From the NCBI GenBank assembly GCA_964608495.1, contig CAZSOQ010000285.1:1-6034 (forward strand): 6,034 nucleotides of DNA, given 5' to 3'. Shown piece after piece: positions 1 through 5,375 of the stretch. Source of the DNA: JAKORR01 sp964608495. Lineage in GTDB: Bacteria > Armatimonadota > Zipacnadia > Zipacnadales > FEN-943. The notes beneath the pieces are model-generated. The model was given only the letters and a program-made list of their open reading frames with translations, was not told the DNA's origin and searched no databases. Every line of letters begins with the position of its first letter. Position 1 is the first letter of the stretch. The position numbers and the translations under genes are program-made.

Positions 1-429
1 GCTCAGGATCCCCTCCCCCACGCTCCCGGCCATCGGCACGATCCGTGCTTGCCCGATCTCCGCCCGCGGGTCCCCGCCGTCGCCCTCGCCGCCCCAGTCC
101 TCGGCCCTGCGCAGGCCGGCGATGGTCTCGATGGTCATCCGGTGACCGGCCAGTCCGGCCTGCAGCGCGTACCTGGCGGTACATCGCAGCCCGTTCCCGC
201 ACATGTCCTCGGTGCCGTCAGGGTTGAACATCCGCTGCCTGACGTCGGCCCGGGCGCTATCCAGGACCACCAGGAGCCCGTCGTGCCCCACTCCCAGCGT
301 CCGGTCGCCGGTGGCGATGGCGAGGGCCGACCAGTCGGAATCCGGGCGGTCGCGGCCGTCCACAAGCGCGAAAGCGTTGCCCGCCGCGACCATCTTGAGG
401 AAGGGGATACTCCCGGCGCCTGCCGCCAT
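1..429 (-). CDS. dapF: Diaminopimelate epimerase, N-terminal part (cut by window edge)
   Basis: DapF converts LL-diaminopimelate to the meso form in the cytoplasm, for lysine and peptidoglycan synthesis. The 143 visible codons cover the N-terminal half; the second half, with the second catalytic Cys, lies beyond base 1. Visible family landmarks are a start resembling FxKMxxxGNxF (residues 10-20), GVGHDGLLVV (46-55), and the signature FNPDGTEDMCGNGLRC (68-83), in which Cys77 is the expected catalytic base, followed by ETIAGLRRAE (101-110). The ATG at 429 is chosen because it lies about ten residues before the conserved start of the family. A GGGGA stretch lies 9 nt upstream as a weak Shine-Dalgarno sequence. 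It begins 5 bp after the stop of the 640-residue gene, so the two are probably translated from one mRNA. One oddity is that the usual GNDF motif reads GNAF. The DapF assignment is firm; activity cannot be judged from half a protein. Confidence 0.93.
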   Translation of the reverse strand, partial: MAAGAGSIPFLKMVAAGNAFALVDGRDRPDSDWSALAIATGDRTLGVGHDGLLVVLDSARADVRQRMFNPDGTEDMCGNGLRCTARYALQAGLAGHRMTIETIAGLRRAEDWGGEGDGGDPRAEIGQARIVPMAGSVGEGILS

Positions 430-434
430 CCTGC

Positions 435-2357
435 TCAGTCCCCAGGCTCCTGTCCGAAGGGCTCGAACCTCATCTCTGCCGTCTGGGCCAGCCGTCGCCA
501 CCAGCGCCCCGTGCCGTCCACCACGGGGAACCACCACCACGAGGGCCGGTGGTTCGATGCCCGGAGCGCCTGCGTACGCACCGCGTCGCTCACGGCCTGC
601 TGCCTCAGGAGCTCCACCTCCCAGACGACTCGCTCATACTCCTCGTGCGCGGCCCGGTGCTCCGGTGCCCGCGCGAGCGCCTGCACCTGTTGCGCCACCC
701 CGCGGTACTCCGCCTTCAGCCTTCGCAGCTCCTCCTGCTCCTGGCGCGTGGTCTCCGGCCGCTGCAGGGGCCTGATCGGCCGCCACAGCTCTCTCTTCTG
801 CTCCAGCAGCCGGCGGATCGGCTCCGCGGACGCCCGTCGGCGGTTGGTCTTCTCGGCGAGCTCCCCCTGCTTGCCGGCCACGTCCGCGCCCCTCGCGGCC
901 AACACGCGCAGCACTTCCCTCGGCGTCCTGGCGGCGGTCAGATCGGCCACCAGCTCCTCCGCGCGCCTCACGGCCTGCCGCCATCCGGCGGCAAGCTCGG
1001 CCGAGGACACGCGCCCGCGCCCGAAGAACCGGGCCAGATGGGCAGGCAGCTCGAAGGCTGTGTCCGCCGCCCCCAGGGCGTCCCAGGTTTCACACTTCAG
1101 CCGCAGCAGCGGGTACAGCTCCAGGCTCATGCCCTGCTCCCGCAGCCGCCTCGTCAGCCCGTGCACGAGGCCCATGTAGGCCGATGCGCCCTCGTGCAGC
1201 AGCATGGTCCACTCGCGCGCCACCATCAGCGGCAGGACCACCGCCTTCCCCACGAGGCAGGTTCGCTCGAAGCGGCCGCTCACTAGCTCGGCCAGCGCCC
1301 GCCGGTCCGTCAGCTCCCTGTCGGCCTCCATTTCCACGGCGCCACCCGGCAGCTCCACCACGACCCTCCGGCCCAGCACCCGTATCGTCCCCCTGCCCTG
1401 CCCGCAGACCGTCAGGTCCAGCGGAATCGCGCCCTCGCCGAAGCGGTCCAGCGTGTAGATCCCCGAGTGAGCCACCACCTCGTCATAGGCCCTCACCGCC
1501 GCCTCTCGGGTCGCCGGGTCCAGGAAGTAGTCCACCAGGTCGAAGCGTGGCAGCGGCCACGTGTCGGCACTGAAGCAGAACAGCTCCGTCGAGGCCGAGA
1601 CCGTGAGCTGCTCGGGCCTCTCGCCCAGCAGCACCTCGTAGAAGAGCTCCAGCAGCCTCATGTACAGGTCCGTGAGCCTGCGACGGTCCTCCAGTTCGCG
1701 CTCGCAGCCCCTCATGGCCTCGATCAGGGCCTCCTGCCAGGCTCGCAGCCGCTCTCGGTCCCCGGCATCGGCCAGGAGCTGCTCCGTCTCCGCGAAGGCC
1801 CAGTGCAGCAGGTCGAGCAGGGGTACGCACACCTCGTGCCCGTCCACGTCGCAGGCCACGGTCAGGTGGGGCTCGTGGTTGGCTACGCCGCGCCAGCCAT
1901 AGGCGGCCGTGGCCTGCTCCAGGAAGGCCTCGGGCCCGTCGCTATGCCGGCGCGCCAGGGCCCGCAGGGGCACGCCCGCCTGCCACAGCAGACCGCGTGC
2001 CACAGGCACCTCGGCGCCGAAGAGGGACGAGGTCTCGGCCACGGCTGCCCACAGCTCGCGCGTGCCCGCGTCGTCGTGGGTCTGCAGCGAGAAGCCCCCG
2101 CCTTCCCGCCCCGTCCCGGGCAGCTTGCTGAAGTAGTCCGTGTCGTGCACGGCGGCCACGAACTCGACCTCGGGCGCGTGCTTCTGGCAGGCGGCGAGGG
2201 CCAAAGCCTTGACGATCTCGTCCCAGAACACGGTCTGCCCCAGGCAGATCAGGCTGGAGGCGTCGGCCGGCACCCGGCGCAGGCAGTCGCGCACCGAGGC
2301 GGTGAAGGTGGCCTCCCGAAGGGATCCATCGAAGTCCGGCAAGGTAGGTCTCGTCAT
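435..2357 (-). CDS. Conserved-looking protein of unknown function, 640 aa, with C-terminal coiled coil
   Basis: I do not recognise the family. The protein has no signal peptide or membrane segment, so it is probably cytoplasmic. In order it shows SLICLGQTVFWDEIVK (residues 35-50), AAVHDTDYF (68-76), a helical middle (about 180-250), a beta-rich stretch (about 310-345), LVGKAVVLPLMVAREW (368-383), HEGASAYM (388-395), PLLRLKCETWD (416-426), a charged helical region predicted to form a coiled coil (about 500-590), and an aromatic tail NHRPSWWWFPVVDG (602-615). The order Rossmann-like GQ loop, downstream HD-D motif and late coiled coil recalls BshC, the cysteine-adding enzyme of bacillithiol synthesis, but this is inference and too weak for a name. 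I chose the ATG at 2357; an in-frame ATG at 2387 would add ten residues, and neither has a strong Shine-Dalgarno sequence. A promoter-like site lies about 75 bp upstream, and dapF follows after 5 bp. GC-rich third positions are uniform along its length and there is no frameshift. Confidence 0.88.
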   Translation of the reverse strand: MTRPTLPDFDGSLREATFTASVRDCLRRVPADASSLICLGQTVFWDEIVKALALAACQKHAPEVEFVAAVHDTDYFSKLPGTGREGGGFSLQTHDDAGTRELWAAVAETSSLFGAEVPVARGLLWQAGVPLRALARRHSDGPEAFLEQATAAYGWRGVANHEPHLTVACDVDGHEVCVPLLDLLHWAFAETEQLLADAGDRERLRAWQEALIEAMRGCERELEDRRRLTDLYMRLLELFYEVLLGERPEQLTVSASTELFCFSADTWPLPRFDLVDYFLDPATREAAVRAYDEVVAHSGIYTLDRFGEGAIPLDLTVCGQGRGTIRVLGRRVVVELPGGAVEMEADRELTDRRALAELVSGRFERTCLVGKAVVLPLMVAREWTMLLHEGASAYMGLVHGLTRRLREQGMSLELYPLLRLKCETWDALGAADTAFELPAHLARFFGRGRVSSAELAAGWRQAVRRAEELVADLTAARTPREVLRVLAARGADVAGKQGELAEKTNRRRASAEPIRRLLEQKRELWRPIRPLQRPETTRQEQEELRRLKAEYRGVAQQVQALARAPEHRAAHEEYERVVWEVELLRQQAVSDAVRTQALRASNHRPSWWWFPVVDGTGRWWRRLAQTAEMRFEPFGQEPGD

Positions 2358-2439
2358 GCCAATCCCGTACCCGCGCGAAGCCGGCATGCCCACGACCGCC
2401 GCGGGCGGCCCGTCCTCAGGGCCCCAGCCCGGCCCCCGG

Positions 2440-2469
2440 ATTGTAGCATGGCGCCGGGCTGCGCCCCAA
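2440..2469 (-). promoter_or_regulatory. Candidate sigma-70-type promoter for the 640-aa gene and dapF
   Basis: On the minus strand TTGGGG (2469-2464) is followed after 18 nt by TACAAT (2445-2440), preceded by GC as in many extended-looking -10 boxes. TACAAT matches the -10 consensus at five of six positions and TTGGGG matches the -35 consensus at three. It stands out in very GC-rich surroundings. Transcription would start near 2433, giving a leader of about 75 nt before the ATG at 2357. This would make the downstream pair independent of the ThuA-like gene. Confidence 0.5.
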
Positions 2470-2512
2470 GGCGGCGCCTCCATCCACGGTGTCCGCGGCG
2501 GCCCGGGTCGCG

Positions 2513-2529
2513 GCCGGCGAGGCGCCGGC
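2513..2529 (-). terminator. Hairpin after the ThuA-like gene, possible terminator without T-tract
   Basis: GCCGGCG and CGCCGGC form a perfect 7-bp stem around a 3-nt loop, beginning about 36 nt beyond the ThuA-like stop codon. No run of T follows it on the minus strand, so it is not a classic intrinsic terminator. It could be a weak terminator, an mRNA 3'-end stabiliser, or chance in 70% GC sequence. Its position between a stop codon and the candidate promoter at 2440-2469 favours a 3'-end role. Confidence 0.3.
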
Positions 2530-2564
2530 GAGCCCTGCCCCGCCGCGAAGCACAGCCGCCCGCG

Positions 2565-3236
2565 CTAGAGGCGCCCTGCGAGCCAGTGGATCCCCCGCGA
2601 GAACACCGCGCGGAAGGTCTCGTCGCTCCACGTCTGGTTGTCGTGGCCCGACTGCAGGCACAGCACGGGCGCCTCGCCGTGCCGCCGCGTCCAGGCCAGG
2701 GCCCTCATGCTCCTGGGGTGCTCGGTGGTCAGGAGCACCTCACAGTCGGGGGCGGGGTCCCCCATCGTGTACGTCTCGTCCACCATCGTCCAGTCCGCGA
2801 GCCCGCGCGTGATCGGGTGCTCAGGCTGCTGTATGTGCGCGGTGATGGTCTCGCCGACGTGGTAGCCGAAGTGCCGGTCCTCGATGCCGACCAGCTCCGA
2901 CCAGAAGGGCCAGTGGAGGAAGGCGAGCAGCGCGTGGTGCAGCACGAGGATGCCCTGGCTCGTCCGGCCCAGTCGCTCCAGGGCCGCGAGCATACCCGCC
3001 TCGTACCACGCACCCTCGCCGGTCGGCGTGTCCGAGTGCATGTTGTAGAACACGACCACGTCATACCAGTCACGCAACCCGGCGGCGTCGGCGCTGAAGT
3101 CCTCCATGTGCTGGGTATAGGCGTCCACGCCCTCGAGGCTGCGGAACAGATGCGCGAAGCCGCGCACGTCGAAGGGGTGCCGCCCGGTTACGACCGCCAG
3201 GCGGACCGGCGGAAGCTGCTCTGCGTTGTGGCTCAT
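2565..3236 (-). CDS. ThuA-like domain protein (trehalose-utilisation type)
   Basis: A 223-residue, single-domain protein with the glutamine-amidotransferase-like fold of the ThuA family; its length matches one ThuA domain. Landmarks are LAVVTGRHPFD (residues 13-23), WYDVVVFYNM (57-66), GILVLHHALLAF (95-106), GYHVGET (124-130), HPITRGLADW (140-149), DETYTM (153-158), and the C-terminal signature LCLQSGHDNQTWSDETFR (192-209) running into RGIHWLAGR (214-222). Rhizobial ThuA acts with the ThuB dehydrogenase on trehalose through keto-sugar intermediates, and ThuA proteins are common in carbohydrate clusters. The substrate here is unknown. There is no signal peptide, so it is probably cytoplasmic. 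The ATG at 3236 is fixed by GGAGG nine nt upstream. The gene is divergent from the secreted esterase, consistent with sugar catabolism. No ThuB-like or DUF1080 partner is visible. The family is firm; the reaction is open. Confidence 0.93.
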   Translation of the reverse strand: MSHNAEQLPPVRLAVVTGRHPFDVRGFAHLFRSLEGVDAYTQHMEDFSADAAGLRDWYDVVVFYNMHSDTPTGEGAWYEAGMLAALERLGRTSQGILVLHHALLAFLHWPFWSELVGIEDRHFGYHVGETITAHIQQPEHPITRGLADWTMVDETYTMGDPAPDCEVLLTTEHPRSMRALAWTRRHGEAPVLCLQSGHDNQTWSDETFRAVFSRGIHWLAGRL

Positions 3237-3245
3237 GGTGTGGTG

Positions 3246-3250
3246 CCTCC
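3246..3250 (-). promoter_or_regulatory. Ribosome binding site deciding the ThuA-like start
   Basis: On the minus strand a perfect GGAGG lies nine nt before the ATG at 3236. It rules out the open-frame extension upstream to about 3515, which has no such site and a composition unlike coding sequence. Confidence 0.8.
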
Positions 3251-3261
3251 AGTCTTGGCGC

Positions 3262-3278
3262 CGCGGGCACTGCCCGCG
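3262..3278. promoter_or_regulatory. 17-bp perfect palindrome, candidate operator or leader hairpin
   Basis: CGCGGGCA and TGCCCGCG are perfect inverted arms of 8 bp around a single central base. It sits 26 to 42 bp upstream of the ThuA-like ATG and 11 bp from its Shine-Dalgarno sequence, and is bracketed by two CCGCGG hexamers (3261-3266 and 3281-3286). As DNA it resembles a dimeric repressor site. As RNA it could fold into a 7-bp stem with a 3-nt loop close to the ribosome binding site. High GC raises the chance expectation, so function is unproven. Confidence 0.4.
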
Positions 3279-3350
3279 TACCGCGGCTCTTCGCTGACGG
3301 AGCACGGCGCACCTCCGCCCCTCGTCTGGGCCGCCACGCGTCCGGGCCAC

Positions 3351-3380
3351 TCGACACAATCCTCCCAATCGGCTACTAAT
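3351..3380 (+). promoter_or_regulatory. AT-rich promoter-like island for the secreted esterase
   Basis: TCGACA (3351-3356, five of six matches to the -35 consensus) is followed by CTACTAAT (3373-3380). Reading ACTAAT as the -10 box gives four of six matches and an 18-nt spacer. This is the only locally AT-rich patch in the divergent region. It would start transcription near 3387, leaving a leader of about 120 nt. The opposite strand reads TATTAG at 3381-3376, but no convincing -35 box lies at the right distance. Confidence 0.4.
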
Positions 3381-3488
3381 AGGTCTTCGGGCGACGCGAA
3401 GGGGCGGTGGGGTCGAGCGCGGCGGAGCCCGGCAGCCGAGGCCGCACGGACTCGCGCCCGGGCGTCGCCGCGAAGGCTCACGCCAGCC

Positions 3489-3494
3489 AAGGAG
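3489..3494 (+). promoter_or_regulatory. Ribosome binding site deciding the esterase start
   Basis: AAGGAG lies 11 nt before the ATG at 3506. Together with the signal peptide that begins exactly at this ATG, it settles the start against an open-frame extension back to 3407. Confidence 0.75.
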
Positions 3495-3505
3495 CCGGAT
3501 CGCCA

Positions 3506-5323
3506 ATGCGAGCACCTCTACGCCTGCGGGTAGGCGTCGTCCTTACGCTGGGCTGCCTCGGTCTCATGGCCGCGCTCGCCCACGCCGCCGACGTCACCAT
3601 CGCCAAGCAGGACGACGCGTACCACGTGACCGCCGCGACCTACGAGGGCGTGGTGGGCATGGACGGCTGCTTCCCCAGTCTGCGCGCCGGCGGCGTGGAG
3701 TTCTTCGAGGCCGCAGAGAGCTTCCCGCGCGGGGCCTACTGCTACCAGGGCGGCATCCTCCGCCTGCCCGAGGTCGAGCAGGTCGGCGACGCCGCCGTCA
3801 CGGCCAAGGGCGACAAGGCCTCGGTGCGCTACGAGTTCGCGGCCGAGATGATGACGTGGACCGTGACGAACCTGACGGACGACCGCCTGCTGCTGATCAT
3901 CGTGTTCGACCCGAAGGTGAAGGCCGTGAGGGACGAGCAGGGCCTCTTCGAGCAGGCGCCGATCGAGATGCCCTGGCGCGTGTCCACCTGGTTCCGCGAG
4001 GGGGCCAGGCTGCGCATCGAGGGCAGCACTCGGCTGTGGGGACCGTGGTCCGGCGACCACCAGGTCTGGGAGCTCAGTCTCAAGGCCCGCGAGACGCGCG
4101 AGGTGAAGCTAGCGATGGGCAAAGCCACCGACGATGAAGCCGCCCAGGCGGCCGAGGCCGCGGCCAGGGTGCGCGTTCCACCCTCCGACCCGGTGGGGCC
4201 GATGTGGGACCTGGAGGCGCTGTCCAGGCCGCCGGCTGTCTCTCCCGCCGAGGGCTTCCAGGCCGAGGGCGTGAGGGCGATCTTCTACGAGGGCCTGCCC
4301 TTCCGCGGCAAGCCGACCCGCGTGTTCGCCTGGCTGGGCCTGCCCGAGATGAAGCCCGGGGAGAGGGTGCCCGGCATGGTGCTCGTACACGGCGGCGGCG
4401 GAACCGCCTTCGACACCTGGGTCCGCCTGTGGACGAGCCGCGGCTATGCCGCCATCGCCATGGACACCTGCGGCTGCGTCCCCAGGGGCAGCTATGGCAA
4501 CTGGGAGCGTGACCCGCAGGGCGGCCCGCCCGGCTGGGGCGGCTTCGGCCAGATAGACTGGCCCCGCGAGGACCAGTGGACCTACCACGCCGTCGCCGAC
4601 GCCGTGCTGGCCCATTCGCTCCTGCTGTCGCTGCCCGAGGTGGACCCCGACCGCACGGGCGTCACGGGCATCTCCTGGGGCGGCTACCTCACCTGCATCC
4701 TCGCGGGCGTGGACAGCCGCTTCAAGCTCGCCGTGCCCGTCTACGGCTGCGGCTACTACCTCGACACGACCTTCGGCAGCGCCGTGCGCGGCCTCGGCGG
4801 CGAGCGCACGGACCGATGGATGCGCTGGTGGGACCCGTCGGTGTACCTGAAGGACGCCGCGATGCCCATGCTCTGGGTCACGGGCAGCAACGACTTCGCC
4901 TACTGCTTCCCGGCGCTCCAGCAGTCCTACCGCGCGACCGGCGGCCCGCGCACGCTGTGCATACGCCTGCGGATGCCCCACGGCCACGGCCCGCCGGGCG
5001 AGAACCCGGAGGAGATCCGTGTCTTCGCCGACAGCCTGTTCCAGGGCGGCGCTCCCCTGGCCACGATCACCGGCCAGGGACGTGAGGGCGACCGGGTGTG
5101 GGCCACCTACGACAGCGCCGTGCCCATCCTCCGCGCCGAGCTGAACTACACGAAGGCCACGGGGAACTGGCCCGACCGCCTGTGGGAAGCCGCGCCGGCC
5201 GACCTCGACGGCGCAGGCAAAGTCACCGCCACCCTCCCCGAAGGAGTAACCGTCTACTACCTGAACCTTGTGGACGAGCGCGACCTCGTGGTCAGCACCG
5301 AGAACGTCGAGCTGCAGCAGTGA
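3506..5323 (+). CDS. Secreted alpha/beta hydrolase, acetyl-xylan-esterase/dienelactone-hydrolase type
   Basis: A 605-residue exported esterase-like protein. Residues 1-27 form a Sec signal peptide (basic start, hydrophobic LGCLGLMAAL, probable cut AHA|AD). Residues 28 to about 230 are a beta-rich N-terminal domain I cannot name. The hydrolase core (about 250-515) shows VLVHGGGG (292-299, oxyanion region), DPDRTGVTGISWGG (380-393) with nucleophile Ser390 in GISWG, WVTGSND (457-463) with probable acid Asp463, and RMPHGHG (489-495), where His492 or His494 completes the triad. Residues about 516-605 look like a beta-sandwich appendage ending in VELQQ. Likely role: removing ester groups from plant or algal polysaccharide, or a related periplasmic hydrolysis; the substrate cannot be read from sequence. 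Start supported by AAGGAG and the signal peptide. Another secreted protein follows 52 bp downstream and is probably co-transcribed. All triad residues are present and the frame is intact. Confidence 0.92.
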   Translation: MRAPLRLRVGVVLTLGCLGLMAALAHAADVTIAKQDDAYHVTAATYEGVVGMDGCFPSLRAGGVEFFEAAESFPRGAYCYQGGILRLPEVEQVGDAAVTAKGDKASVRYEFAAEMMTWTVTNLTDDRLLLIIVFDPKVKAVRDEQGLFEQAPIEMPWRVSTWFREGARLRIEGSTRLWGPWSGDHQVWELSLKARETREVKLAMGKATDDEAAQAAEAAARVRVPPSDPVGPMWDLEALSRPPAVSPAEGFQAEGVRAIFYEGLPFRGKPTRVFAWLGLPEMKPGERVPGMVLVHGGGGTAFDTWVRLWTSRGYAAIAMDTCGCVPRGSYGNWERDPQGGPPGWGGFGQIDWPREDQWTYHAVADAVLAHSLLLSLPEVDPDRTGVTGISWGGYLTCILAGVDSRFKLAVPVYGCGYYLDTTFGSAVRGLGGERTDRWMRWWDPSVYLKDAAMPMLWVTGSNDFAYCFPALQQSYRATGGPRTLCIRLRMPHGHGPPGENPEEIRVFADSLFQGGAPLATITGQGREGDRVWATYDSAVPILRAELNYTKATGNWPDRLWEAAPADLDGAGKVTATLPEGVTVYYLNLVDERDLVVSTENVELQQ

Positions 5324-5327
5324 CAGC

Positions 5328-5351
5328 GCCGCGGGCCTGGGGCCCGGCGGC
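5328..5351 (+). terminator. Strong intercistronic hairpin after the esterase stop
   Basis: GCCGCGGGCC (5328-5337) pairs with GGCCCGGCGGC (5341-5351) with one bulged base and a TGG loop, starting four bases after the stop codon. There is no T-tract, only CTTCCT. It could end some transcripts, or protect the esterase mRNA and lower expression of the next gene, whose Shine-Dalgarno sequence begins 12 bp beyond it. Confidence 0.4.
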
Positions 5352-5362
5352 CTTCCTAGCCT

Positions 5363-5367
5363 GGAGG
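5363..5367 (+). promoter_or_regulatory. Ribosome binding site deciding a GTG start
   Basis: GGAGG lies eight nt before GTG 5376. A second in-frame GTG at 5367 overlaps this site and is therefore less likely to be used. The first in-frame ATG (5475) would remove the signal peptide. Confidence 0.7.
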
Positions 5368-5375
5368 TGGACCCA

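Noticed and set aside
49..1179. A 376-codon open frame on the plus strand
   Set aside because: It is antisense to dapF and to the C-terminal part of the unknown gene; the translation is compositionally biased and has no ribosome binding site.
435..2357. Naming the unknown gene bshC
   Set aside because: The resemblance is of motif order only; length and most residues differ, so it is kept as a hypothesis.
2358..2483. N-terminal extension of the unknown protein by 42 residues
   Set aside because: It would overlap the candidate promoter and the extra residues look non-coding (Gly/Pro/Ala/Arg-rich).
3455..3464. 10-bp palindrome CGCCCGGGCG upstream of the esterase
   Set aside because: Short GC palindromes occur by chance at this base composition, and its position gives no added support.
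3407..3505. N-terminal extension of the esterase by 33 residues
   Set aside because: It would bury the signal peptide, has no ribosome binding site, and AAGGAG sits before ATG 3506.
1467..3533. A 688-codon open frame on the plus strand
   Set aside because: It runs antisense through the unknown gene and the ThuA-like gene, both with good motifs or codon bias, and its product is low-complexity and rich in Arg, Gly, His and Pro. Long antisense frames are expected in 70% GC DNA.
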